Shown piece after piece: positions 33,365-45,411 of a stretch of DNA of 64,000 bases. This DNA is from Eudorina sp. 2006-703-Eu-15 (Eukaryota; Chlorophyta; Chlorophyceae; Chlamydomonadales; Volvocaceae), in contig BDSI01000031.1 in the NCBI GenBank assembly GCA_003117195.1, forward strand, positions 471,501 to 535,500, written 5' to 3'. Below the pieces are notes generated by a model, which did no database searches, was not told the DNA's origin, and saw nothing but the letters and a program-made list of their open reading frames with translations. Numbering within the stretch: the stretch's first letter is position 1; each line of letters starts with the position of its first letter. A program made the translations under genes and the position numbers.

Positions 33365-36300
33365 TCAGGTATGCGGAGATTGCGGGTCGAAGCTCGCTGA
33401 ATTTACAGGCTTGCTTGCATTCCTGGCTGGTGTTGAGTCTAGCTGCGGAGGCACCATAACCGCTGGCTGTTGTTATGCATTCTCCTGCCGTTTTTTTGAC
33501 AGGGTCTGACACGGGGAATTTCGAGCGGTCGCATGCCGCCGCCGCATCGAGTTGCAGGCGCCTCGAGTTTCTCGGCGGGAAATAAATTATACCTGAAGAG
33601 AATCGCAATTTATCCTTGGCACTCCTGGCCGTTCTTGGGCGATCCAGCTGCCACCGGCGGCCGAACAATCGCTTATTAATGGGAAACCGAACGGCTTAGA
33701 ATCAGCGGCGGTGTGGCCAGTTCATGAATGGCCGCGAAAGAGGCAAAAAGATATGCGAAAAGTCGCCATGCATGATTCCATGCTTGATGGGTTGGCTGAT
33801 TCATTTCGGGCATTGCAACGGGCGGATCAATCGGCCCAACTCGACCTCCTCAGACTGGCTAGTGGAGCAGCGGCTTTGCACTTCCTTTCGGGGACCGCTG
33901 GCATGATCTCAACACGGGCCGCGCTTCCTGACCATAAACGAACATAAAAGGTCGTGAAAGTTCGTCCCGAGACCGTGGACTGCTTGCTGTCGAGGGGAAC
34001 CCGGTGAACACTGTTTTCGTAAACATGTACATGTGTCCGCGGTAGCATTTATTCGTTCATCTACATGGACCCGGACATGGAACCCAGGAGCACTGTAGAT
34101 CGGGCTTGGGACTGGCGGGATGCAGATGAGAGATGACCTGTGGGGTCCCGCCGGCACAGCAGCAAGGCTACCCGACCGATCACCCGCGGGGTCCATAAAG
34201 GTTGACCATAAACCCCCACACTGGAACGCTGCGAACACTTGGAGAGCAAACCACCTGCCCACCATGGTCATCAAGGAACACGCAGAGTTGTGTAGACCGG
34301 GTCACTCGAGCATTTTGAGACCACGAGGAGCTGAATGAACACTCCCACACCCTAGATGGATATTGGGTTCGTGTGTCTGTCCTCAGGCAGCCTCTCGGTC
34401 GGATGGCAGGCGACGAGCTTGGAGAGCGGGGGGTAGTTAAGGGCGGTGCGCGGAGGGCGTGTCGCCTCGGCGGTATCCGACAGACGGCCTCGTACTATGG
34501 ACGTCAGGGGACGAATGGTGTACGCCGCTCGAATGCACGTCCCGTACACGCGGGTATCCGTGTCAAGCTGTGGAACATGGAGGTGACCCCACCACAGGGG
34601 AACGTGTAGAGGCGGAGGACCTCGGGTGTTGAGCATAGGGAACCTACGCCGACCATACGGCATTCGGGCGTATGTCGTAGCTCGCGTACGGAGACGTAGG
34701 GTGCCCTTACGTACGCGACGTGAGTGAGTAACCGTGATCTTCTATGAGAGTTCTAAGCGTTTGCATCTCCTTCAGTCCCTAGCTGATTCTCAGATTGACG
34801 GCTCGTGAGCTTCTCCGCTGATTCGGGCCTGGGTTTGGTCAGTAACTCATCGTCATTCGCACGTGACGTGTGCGCGGTACCACGGACATGTCACATGCAG
34901 GATCTGTACCACGATACCGCAACATACTTGTTTGTTCATTTCAAATCGAGGCTGTTATCTCTTGAGGTGTTTTTCCAGCCAGCCAGCCTTAAGCAGCCTG
35001 ATGGCCAGTCATTATGAGGTGACGCGGTTCGCCTGCTGATTTTACCAAGCACATACCGCAAATAATCAATGAATATTAACTATGTAAGAAATCCATGATA
35101 AATAAAGTGTTGCCACGGCTGTACGACGGCGCACGAAACGCCCATCGCTATGATGACAATACGATATCATTATGATGAGTAGGACGCATAAATACGAAGC
35201 ATTCATCCACTCAGAGTCTCCGGTGGCTTGTTTCAGGATAGTACGGACATATATGCGGAGGGACGGAGACGGACATTTTTGTGCCGAGGGGACGGAGACT
35301 TGCACAGCACTGAATAATCATGAAGTTGTTCTCGATAAAATATATGTATATTCTGTTACTTGTCATTGCACATTGTTAACCCGGCACGAGAAACGGATAG
35401 GGTGCCCGTGCAGGGATTTCCCGCCGCGAATACTGAAGCAACCCTTACTCAAACCACACCACACATAACGTCTTTCATAACATTCCGGTTCTATGTAGCG
35501 CATCCGACAGAAGGTTTACATCGCCGGAAACAATGCCAGTACCGGCACCGGTACGCACATGTCGTACTGTGGTGAGTGCTAAAAAGTGGTTCAAGTCTTC
35601 AAGGAGGTAAGCAACTGGGATCTGGTGGGCAATGGATCCATTTGACGGAGACTTGTGGCGCTCTTAGGTTGTAGTTGAAAAATGAAATCTGTTGCGTCCT
35701 GCAACATAAATGTTAGATTTTATTTTGCGGAAATATTTAATTTAAATAATTGAAAAAACCTTACATCGTTTTGCGTGAGAATTGACTTCTTGGACGGGAA
35801 GGGCGACCTGCCGTTCGAACCAAGCCTCCGGACGAACGAGGAAGTGCAGGACGTTGAAACATAAATCCCGGAAAGTATTACACTTCGTTTTATTTTCCCT
35901 TATACTTGCCGACTTTCAAAAACACTGAATCGATATCTCGCTCGTTGTTCATAGCACCGTACTGGCCATCGCTACCGGAACACATATTGAGATTGAGCGC
36001 CTGACATATCAAAACTCCTATTCTTTCATACCTTCTGGCAGTCCTGGCGTCCGTCTTTAGTACGTGTGACTGGCTGGGCCGCGCCACCAAAAGGTCCTCA
36101 AGCACGGTTGATGGCAAATTAATCCCATCTAGAGGCACCGATCAAGTTGTCTGCTGTAACTTATGTTCCACGCTGGTATCCCGCTTCGGCCTCATCGTCG
36201 GTCGATAGTTCAACTCCTGGTCTGTACTGGCCCAGGCGGAAGACGGCTGCCCTCACAACGCAGGATCATTTATTAAAGGTGGGACCAGTATGGCGTGTTG

Positions 36301-36949
36301 TCGTCGGAAAGAGCTCGCCGACTTTGTGCACATACCTCCGAGCACGAGCTGGAGGCCAAGCGAGTGAATGGCATCACACGTTCCCCAACCCAGCCCTTCG
36401 CCACGCTACGCGCCCACAAATGTAAACAATCATCAGTGCTGCTGTCATGATAACGCTTGACAAAGGGGATCCCAAAGGTCGCTGGCCGGCTACCACGCTG
36501 GCTGGAAACGTATCGCGATGTCACGAGGACCAACAAGCACAGCCCAATACGGCACTTATCGAGGGGGTGCCTTCACTGTTTGCCTAATCGAAAACAACCT
36601 CCAATGCTGAACCTGGCAACGCCACATACACGCGGCAGCTGACATCGTCCGCATTAAAGTAACCAGCGCGAAAATGACAACAAGTGTTTCCCCTCTGCCC
36701 GCCGCTCAGGAATGCAAATCTCGAGGCCTCAAGCGCGACCTTCCCCCAGCCAACTTTTAGGTTCCATTGATCGGAGGTGAGAGGTCACGAGGAAGGCTCT
36801 CCGTTTGCCAGCGAGTAAGACGCGATCTAGCATCCGTCTCTCCCATCCACAATCTGGCCCATCCATCCACCCTTACACGGGGGCCCCCAAAGGCCTGCAA
36901 ACACAAGCTCACTCTGCGGGGGAGCGCGCCAACAGCTGGGCACTGCCAT

Positions 36950-36978
36950 GCCCACCACCACCACCACCACCACCATCA
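36950..36978 (+). repeat. (CCA)n microsatellite
   Basis: About nine copies of cca/cac, antisense (GTG)n, in the presumed 5' flank of the RWP-RK gene. Confidence 0.8.
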
Positions 36979-37018
36979 CGCCGTATTCGTGGCGAACCTG
37001 TCTGTCAAAGAGGTTGTA

Positions 37019-37075
37019 GGTCGCTCGGTACCATGGGTCGCTCGGTACCATGGGTCGCTCGGTACCATGGGTCGC
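37019..37075 (+). repeat. 17-bp tandem repeat, three copies
   Basis: The unit tcgctcggtaccatggg is repeated three times without error, followed by a partial unit. Each copy contains GGTACC and CCATGG. It lies about 200 bases upstream of the RWP-RK start codon chosen here. Confidence 0.9.
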
Positions 37076-37281
37076 GTGACGTTACTGAGCTCACCCGGGA
37101 TGGACCACCAGGCGATCAACGCGTGAACACCGCCGCGGAAGGGCAAAAGACGGACACGACAGCGCCGCCCAAACCTCTCACCGCCATCGCAACCTCCGGT
37201 CACACGTCACAAAAGACTTCGAGGCACGCGTACGTGTCGAGGAGCGTGCCTCGCAGATGAGCTCCGCCGTGTACGGCACGC

Positions 37282-40200
37282 ATGTACGGCCCGTGCACGA
37301 CGTCCCCCGAACTCGTCCCTCACTCCCCCGGCCTCACCCGGACGCCCCCCAGGTCGCCCCTCGACGTGGACTCCCCAGTCGACCCCCCACTGGACATCGT
37401 CCGTTGGGCCCCAGCGGCCCGCCACCTGAACAATTTGGCGGGCGCGGATCCCAGCTGCCGCGAGGGAATAGCCCTGGCGGGGATGTACGGCAGCATGTTT
37501 CCACAGCAAGTACCCGCGTACGGGGGTAACCACGCAGGGCCGCCGGGTGGCTTGTCGTACTTTGGGGTGTCGGCCGACGGGACCTGCCCCTCCGCCGTAC
37601 GTGGCAACTACGTCCAGTTGGTGAGCGGAAAGCACGCCAACGGCCGCGCGCGAGGCGCCGGCGGCGGCCGCGACTCTGAAGAGCTGAAGCCGCCAACGTG
37701 GCGGCTGCCGTTCGCGGAGAGCGCACCCTTCGCCCAGTGGGCGAGACGGCCTGGGTTCGAGGAAGAGGCGGCGGCGGAGGGGTCGGCGCATGGGGTAACC
37801 GAGCTGCTTCAGCCGGTCCCGATTGGGTGGCCCGATGCTACAGACCGTCGGGATGTGGCACCGGAATCTGACGCGGGTACGCTGTACGAGGCCGCACTGT
37901 ACGAGCATCCGTGGCGGCGCGGGCGGCCGACGGATGGGTCCCCGCCGTTGGTTTCGGGGCAGCAGCAGCGGGGGCCCCTGGAGGCGCCCACTTCAGCACC
38001 TGTGCTGCTGACGTCGTCGGGGCGCGTCATTGCGGGTGGCCCGCCGCCGCTGTTGGCTGGACCGCACATGCCCGGCGGCGGCGGAGGCGGCAGTCCAGGG
38101 AACGGACTCGGTCCAGGCCGGCAGCCGGACAACGAGCACGGGTCTGATTACACAGCAGTCGGACCTCCGCCATGGCCGCCGCACCACCCACTGCAGTGGG
38201 GCATGGCGCGTCAGCCGCAAGAGTCGGCGGCGCCGCTGGTGCCGCCGCCGCCGGAGCGGGGCTCGACTGCCGGAGCTGCAGCAGGGAGCGGCAGCTGCGA
38301 CGCCGATGGTACGGTGCTGAGCCGGAAGGTCCTTGCGGGGCTGTTGCTGGCGGGAGCAGCCGCGCGGCGGGGGCGTGGCGGCGTCGGACCCGCAAACGGC
38401 AGACCGTTGTACGACGGATGCACTTACGAGCCGCGCAGACTGTCCTCAACCGGCGACGTAGCCGATGAGCGCATGCACGAAAGGGCAGTCGGGTTTGGTT
38501 TCGGAACCGTCGCGCTGCCGCCATCGCCGCACGACGGTCGAAGGGAGGCAGCGGCAGCGGGCCCCACGGCGCCGGCGCCGACATCGCTATTGACATTGAG
38601 TGGCTCCGCCGCCGTACACACCGGCGGCGTGCGGCGGCACCTCGTCGGAGCTCCGGTCGCACCCTGCGCCGCCACCGACAGCGGCATGCTGCCGCTGGCC
38701 CGATCAGCGGGGGTAGCGAGTGGAGCGACGGCCGCGAACCACGAAGCGGAGCTGGCCCGGAGCTGGCACATAGACGCCGACGCCAACGCCAACGCCCACG
38801 CCCCAAAGCCTGTTGCTGGCGTTGCTGCGTCCAAATGGACGCCGCTGCAGATTGACCCGGAGGGTCAGGTATCTGGGCGACAGGCTGCGCGGCCAGTCGG
38901 TGACGGCCGGGGCCGCAGCAAGCGCGCGCCACCGCCGCCTGCCACACGGCACTGGACCGTGACACACAGCCCCGCACGAAGTCCGGATGCCGGGGCGGCG
39001 GGGGCTCCGCCGAGCAAGTCCCCCCGCCTCGCCGCAGCCGAACCACCGCGCGGTCTGGATCCCGAACGGCCCGGCCAGGGTGGCTGCAGGGCCGGGGCGG
39101 CGCCGGTGCTAACCGACAGCGGTCCGCGCGCTGTGGGCGGCCGCGGCGCCGGCAGTCAGAGGAAGGGGCGTGGGGGAAAGGCGGTAGCGGTAGCCGCTGC
39201 AGCCGCGTGGTCCTTCAGCCCTCTGGGGGCTGCGACGGGGCCTTTGGGGCCAAACGATGGGCCATTGGGGCCAAACGATGGCACCCGGGACGACGAATTG
39301 AGCACCGCCGCAGAGGTGTTGCTGCTCCTCGGTACCGGCGGCGACATTGGCGGCGGCGGCGGCGGTGCTGGCGGTGACAGCCGTGGCGGCAGCGACGGTG
39401 CCGATGGCCTGATCCGGCCCAAGGGAACTGAGCCCGCCGCACGCACCGACCGAAAGCGTAAGGCCCGGACTGAGCAGGGCGATGAGGCGATGGAGGAGGA
39501 GGAGGAGGAGGAGGCCTACACCCCGGGGGCCAAGAAAGCCGACGAGAGCCTTGGTGCCCGTCCCCGTGCGCAGCGGGCTAGTCGCGGGGCTGGGGCCGAC
39601 AGAAACCGCGTCATCGGCGGCAACGGCGGTGCAGTGCACCATGTTGGCGCCGCGCAAGCGGAGGGTCCACAAGCACGGCGGCAAGTAGATGGCAGGGGCA
39701 GCGATAGCGCCCCTGGCAAGGCTGTGGAGGTGGTGTCATCAGCACCGGCGCGCTGTGGCGAACCTCATCCCCGGGCCCGCGACGAAGCCATGCGGGGTGA
39801 CCCCAGCGAGCCCACCCGCCCTTGGCAGTGGCCCCCGGCAGCCGGTGACTCCCATGCCGAAGGGCCCCAGGTGGCAGGCCCCCATGCAGCTGCAGCACAG
39901 GGCGACCGCAACACACGGAGGACGTGCCCGGCAGTGAGCAGGGAAGGGCCGGCCCCGCAGCCACAGCCACAGCCATGGCCAGCTGTAAACGATGCACTTG
40001 GGGGCCGGATCCCGACGCAACAAGATGCGGAACAGCCGCAGCAGCAACAGCAGCTGCAGCAGCACCATCACCAGCAGCAACAGCAGCAGGAGCAGCAGCA
40101 GCGGCCGCGGCTTGTCACGGATCAGTTTCTGGAGGAGCTGATGAGGTTGATTCCCAAGCCCGTGATGCAGCACTTGGTGCAGCGGCTCGGTGGTCCAGGC

Positions 40201-40311
40201 ACAGCGGTGACGGACATGCCAGCTCCAGGGGAGGCTTGCTTGGATGCGCAGCTGAAGCAGCATGATCGGGTGGAGGAGGGCGGCGAGCAGTTGCAGGTCA
40301 TAGGACAGCAA

Positions 40312-40342
<31 letters not shown>

Positions 40343-40404
40343 AGCAGCAGCAACAGCAGCAGCAACAGCAGCAAGAGCAGCAGCAACAGCAACAGCAGCA
40401 GCAA

Positions 40405-40436
<32 letters not shown>

Positions 40437-40453
40437 GCAGCAACAGCAGCAAG

Positions 40454-40495
<42 letters not shown>

Positions 40496-42416
40496 GACAG
40501 CGACAGCAGCAACAGCAGCAGCAGCAGCAACAGCAGCGACAGCGGCAGGAGCGCACCCCGGAGCAGCAGCAGCAGCAGCAACAGCAGCGACAGCGGCAGG
40601 AGCGCACCCCGGAGCACCAGCAACTGGACCAACAAACACGACAACACAGGGAGCAACAGCGCCAGCTGGACGCGGAGGAGCGGCGTGACAGGGGAACCCA
40701 GGCCGCCGTGCCACCAAGCTCCGCAGCCTGGCCGCCGCCGCCGCCGCCATCCGGGGTCAAGCCCAACCTCCGCCCCGCCGCATCCTCCCCCGGCGACTCA
40801 GCTCTTGGGCCATTGCCACTGTCACTGCCCCTGCCACCAGCGGCCCCCCCAGCGGCCCCACCAGCCGCTCCTCGCGTCATCCACGTCACCTCACGGGGTC
40901 CCTGGCAACCACCCTTGCCCCTCACCAGCGGCAACCAGCTCCAGGGTTTCCGGCCACAGGACGGGCCCGTCAATGAAGAGCCAGGCTCATGTGGCCTTCG
41001 CTTCGAAGATCCCAACGGTGCCGGTCTGGTGTCCACCCTAGATCATGCGCTACTACCTCCGCAGCACTTGATGCAGTCGTCGGCTCTGGGTACACGCCGG
41101 CGCAGCCACCAGAGCGGAGCAGATGGTGTAGCGGCCCCACCGCCAGCCCCATCCCTGGTCCCGGGCCCGCCACCAGCCCGAGGCGACCGTGCTGCTTGCC
41201 GGCTCTCGGGCACATGCGATGACAGGAACGTCGGCGATGGGGTTCGAACCGGGGTGGCTGGGATGGCACGCACCGAGATCGTGCTGGACTTGGTGCAGAG
41301 ACCGATTGACGATCTGGCGGCGGGGGCTGCCGCCGCCGTGGCCGTCGGCGGCAGCGCCTGCGGCAGCAGCGGCCCCGGCAACGGAGACGGAAGCGGAGAT
41401 GTTGGCGGTGGCAACACCGGGGCACCTCGGAGGGGACTCTCGCGGCAGCTGCAGCAGCCGTCGGCTGGCCTGTTGTGCGAGCTGGTGTGGGTGAGTTCTC
41501 CGCCTCCAGAACGTTCATGACCGCTCGCCTACGCAGCAGGACCACGCCCCGTGAACCTGCGATGCAGCACACGCCAACGCTTCACCTGGGGTCTCGCCCT
41601 CCGCCCCTGGGTTGCTGCCGTACGCGTAACCCTTAATCGGCGCGTTGCCCGCATTCATGTTCTCCCCCTGGGTGCCAGAGTCGAACTCGCTGGTGCAGAA
41701 CCGTCACGGTGCATGAATCCGTCGCCGATGCCACACGTTTCCGACAGCCGCGACCGCACAGCGGCCCTCCTGAACTCTGTTCCAACGTCGTCGCGGCGTG
41801 GCGGCAGCATACCCTGCCTGCCAAGTGTTTAAGGCTGTCGTGGATGCCTGCAGATGCTTGCTGCCTGCCGCTTGCTGCCGGCCTGATCCAGCGAGCCGCA
41901 CCCCCACGTGACTGCCGTGCCACATGCCCTGGGGCTCCGATTCCCGTCTGTTCCCTGCCCTTACCAGCATCCGAAGCCGGCGCACGAGGAGGCCGCCACC
42001 GCCGGGGAACGGCCGTCGAGCCCCGGCGGCAACACCACGCCTGCGACCGTCACCACCTTTGGCCCCGTGTCGCGGAGTGCGGCGGAAGCACCGAGGCAGC
42101 TGCAGCAGCCGCAGCCAAATGAGGCTGCTGCGGCAGCATCCCTCGCGGCTGCCCAAGCCGCAGCCGCAGCCGTTTGCGGCCCAGTCCTGGACTGTACGGC
42201 AGTACCGCAAGGCGCAACTGACCCGGGGTTCCCCCCGGTGGGGCATGTCGGGCCGCTTCCAGCGGCGCCGTGTGGCAGGGGTTCTGCGGGGCCGTCTTGC
42301 GAGCTGGACGTGCCTCGCAATGAGCAGCCGCAACAGCAGCAGCCGCAGCTGCAGCTGCTGCATCCGCGGCCGTCGACCCAACACGTGATCCTCGGCCAGA
42401 TACAGTCGTACCTGGC

Positions 42417-42448
<32 letters not shown>

Positions 42449-45411
42449 TGCAGCAACTGCAGCAACTGCAGCAACTGCAGCAGCTGCAGCTTCCGGATCA
42501 GCATTTTGAGGGGCACCGGCTGTGCGATGTCCCATTCGGATCTGCATCTGACGGTGAGGGGGCCACGGCTGCGGCGGCGGCAACAGAGACTGCGGGCGCG
42601 GTGACACCGCCCGAGGGCGGGGCGTCAAAGGAGCGACCCGACAGTGGCGGCGGCAGCGGCAGCGGCAGCGGCAGCGGCAGCGGCAGCGGCAGCGGCAGCG
42701 GCAGCGGCAGCGGTCTTTCCCCGCCGTGCAGGCTGGCGGCGACGGCCACGGGCAACGAGGCGGGTGGGCGTGGTGCGACCGACCAGCCAGGCGTGCGCTT
42801 CATTCGGCTGGAGGACGGTTCCCTGGGCCTGGAGATGCAAATTGAGCTGCGCGATTATGTCCGGTCAGTGAACCATGGGTCGGCTGCTACTACGCCACTG
42901 CCGTCGTACCATCCGAGCGGATATCCTGCACGGGAGGCACTGCAGGGACCAGCTCCACATCAACAGCCGCAAGACACCGCGTCTCAGCAGCTCGTACGGC
43001 AGCTTCTGCAACAGCTCGTGCAGCCACCGCAGCACCAGCAGCGGCCGCAGCAGCATGCAACGCCGCAGCTGCAGCTGCTTCAGCATCTACTGCTACACTC
43101 CACGGCCGTGCAGCTGACCGAGCGGACGGGTGCGGCGACAGGAGAGGGCGGCAATGGCCGAGCTCCTCGCCGGGCATTTCAGGACGACCCATCCGCGTCG
43201 GAGCCGGTCGGAGCGCGGGGAGGGCTGAACTCCTTGCCTTCAGTTGTGAGCCACGGCGCAGTGCTGGTGGCCTCGACGGAGGCGCCCGGGCCACAGTGCC
43301 CTGCCCTCACGCTCGGGCCGGTGGACACTACACCACCGGGGCCTGGGCTTGCGCAGGTACGGCACTGTACGGAGATGGGCGCTGCTGTGGACAGAGACCG
43401 TCACGCCGGTAATAAACCCCTCCGCGCAATACTTTGGGATACCGTGTCGTATCGTACGGTTCGCATAACACGCCTCACCTGCACCCGCCCCACTCAGGCC
43501 CTTAGAGCTAACTCACGGGCACCACACCTCCTGCTCAGCGAGGAAGCCCGCCCGACCTGATGTGTGCTCAGCGAAGAAACGACAGTGTCGGTGGCTCTAG
43601 CCGCGTGGCTCTGGCCGGGCGGCTCTGACCGAGCGGCTGTTACTGAGCCGACTGACTCCCCGAGTTGGCCCTGACTGCCCGCAGGGACCCCCCCCGGACC
43701 GCGACGGCCTTCACTGCCGCCCGAACCTGGACACGAGCGCGAGTGGACCGTTTGCGAGATGCGGTGCTCCAGGGGCGTCAGGGCACCAGCGCGACGCGTC
43801 CTGGGCGGGCTGCTGCTGGGCCTCCGGGGACGTCCTCGGTTGGCCTGCAGCTGCGGCTGCTGCTGGTGCTGCGGTGGCTGCACGGGGTGGTGCTGGTGCT
43901 GGCGCCGGCGGGGACACTTGGGCGGGGTTCCACAAGGGCAGCGTTGCCGGGGCACTGACGGAGAGCTCTGAGCAGGGCGGCCGTGGCCACACCTCCGACT
44001 CCGTCAGCCCCACCGGTGATTCCACCGCGACCATCGCTATGTTGGGTGCAGCGGGCGGCGGCGGCGGCGGCGGCAGTGGCGGCGTCAGCCACGGCGCCTC
44101 GGCAACGGCCACGGGCCACGCCAGTGACGTCCTGCTCCTCTGGCGGCAGCAACAGCAGCAACAACAGCTGCAACAGCAACAGCAGTTGCAAAAGCAGCAG
44201 CCGTCGAACCCGCACCACCCCCGAACCCAATCCCAGAGCCTAACCGCAAGGGAGCCGGAAGAGGAGATGCTGCCGGCGGCGGCGGCGGCTGCAGCGATGG
44301 GTTCCGAGGACAGCGACGGAGAGGGCCACGACCAAGCCAGCCTGCGGGCCACAGGCAGCGGCGCCCGCGGCGGCGACATCGCGCTCGAGGACCTCCGCCG
44401 CACCTTCGAGCTGCCGGCGCCGCAAGCTGCCCGGCAGCTGGGCACCAGCACCACCAACCTCAAGCGCAAGTGTCGGCAGCTGGGGATCCTGAGGTGGCCC
44501 CACCGCAAGCTGGACAGCCTGCAGCGGCTGCGCTGCCTGGTGCTGAGTGATGTGGCGGATCCCGTCGAGCGCCAGGTGCGGTGCGGTGCGGTGCGGTGCG
44601 GGTTCGGGACGGCGCTGGTCGGTGCAGCACGGTGCTGCCGCTCCCTCCCGGGGACAACAGGGTTTTATGGGGCTGAGCGGGTGTTCGACTGGGCGGGTAA
44701 GCGGGCGGCCCATGATTGGGGCGGAGCTTAAGGGATCCGAGCTCCCATAGGGGTGCGGTCAACACGTGCCTGGCCACCACCTCACTTCAGGGCCTCCCGC
44801 CGGGGCGAGTTCTTGCTTCCTGGTTGTGCACGTCCATGATTCCATGCAGTTTAAAGTTTAAGGGAAGTGAACCAACCCAACCGCGCGCCCTCTGCGTCAA
44901 CTGGTGGTGAGCAGCCGGGTACCTCTGCTCCTGGGCGCGACTGGCGGCTCGCCGAACGACGCGACGCGGGCTGCCATCGCCCTGCATCTCGAACTTTTTG
45001 TTACATCAGACATAATGACGAAACCGGGTCCGCGCCTGGGGTTTGTTCGCCAGCCGAGCCGAGGGCCGTGTCCCAGCCAATCCGCGGCTGTGACCCCTTT
45101 CCCTTATGTCAATCAACGCACGGCGAGACCGCGAAATGTATCCCCACACACAAGAAAGACAGTGAAACTGCAATAGAGCACCAACCCGATAACCGCAGAT
45201 AACCCTACCCTTCCCCCGGGACCCCCCACAGATGCTGCTGGACAGCATCGCGCGCAACGTGCAGCAGATCCTGACCGACCCCAACTCGGGCCTCGTGCAC
45301 CCCCTGAAGAGCCTGCGGCAGGCCTACTACAAGCGCGGCTTCGACCTGCGCATCCGCAAGGGAGGCCCGGCGACGGAAGCCCCAACACAGGACAGCGACG
45401 ATTCATCATGA
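37282..45411 (+). CDS. Giant RWP-RK domain transcription factor
   Basis: The model is join(37282..41490, 41968..43356, 43685..44575, 45232..45411), about 2222 aa, with all introns phase 0. The diagnostic domain lies near residues 2096-2150: DIALEDLRRTFELPAPQAAR, then GTSTTNLKRKCRQLGI, then RWPHRKLDSLQ. This is the DNA-binding RWP-RK motif of plant and algal regulators of nitrogen response and gametogenesis. The last exon adds a short conserved-looking tail (LLDSIARNVQQIL, AYYKRGFDLRIRKGG). The rest is disordered: Gly/Ala-rich, a Glu run near 39495, a poly-Gln tract of roughly 100 residues at 40306-40617, further Gln near 42420 and 44150, and a Gly-Ser run at 42648. The exact start is uncertain, since an upstream Met at 37257 is in another frame. 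Volvocine relatives include NIT2, MID and VSR1; the sequence does not show which group this belongs to. Confidence 0.92.
40306..40617 (+). repeat. Long CAG/CAA poly-Gln tract
   Basis: About 310 bases of almost pure cag/caa triplets with scattered Arg and Glu codons. It includes two near-identical copies of a QRQRQERTPE segment at its 3' end. It encodes the largest poly-Gln run in the window, inside the RWP-RK protein. Confidence 0.95.
42648..42714 (+). repeat. (GGCAGC)n hexanucleotide repeat coding Gly-Ser
   Basis: About eleven perfect ggcagc units encode an alternating Gly-Ser linker within exon 2 of the RWP-RK gene. Confidence 0.95.

Larger units (their letters stand above)
33365..37281. 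other. Gene-poor intergenic stretch
   Basis: No supported gene. It includes the possible out-of-frame LINE continuation (to about 33670) and an AT-rich island at 35690-35770. Short minus-strand frames at 35890-36138 and 36273-36536 have no recognised domain. Microsatellites occur at 36950-37075, just before the RWP-RK gene. Confidence 0.4.

Noticed and set aside
39739..40656. Antisense poly-Leu and poly-Cys frames opposite CAG tracts (also near 24400, 11800, 58400)
   Set aside because: These are reverse-strand readings of CAG/CAA repeats in real exons.
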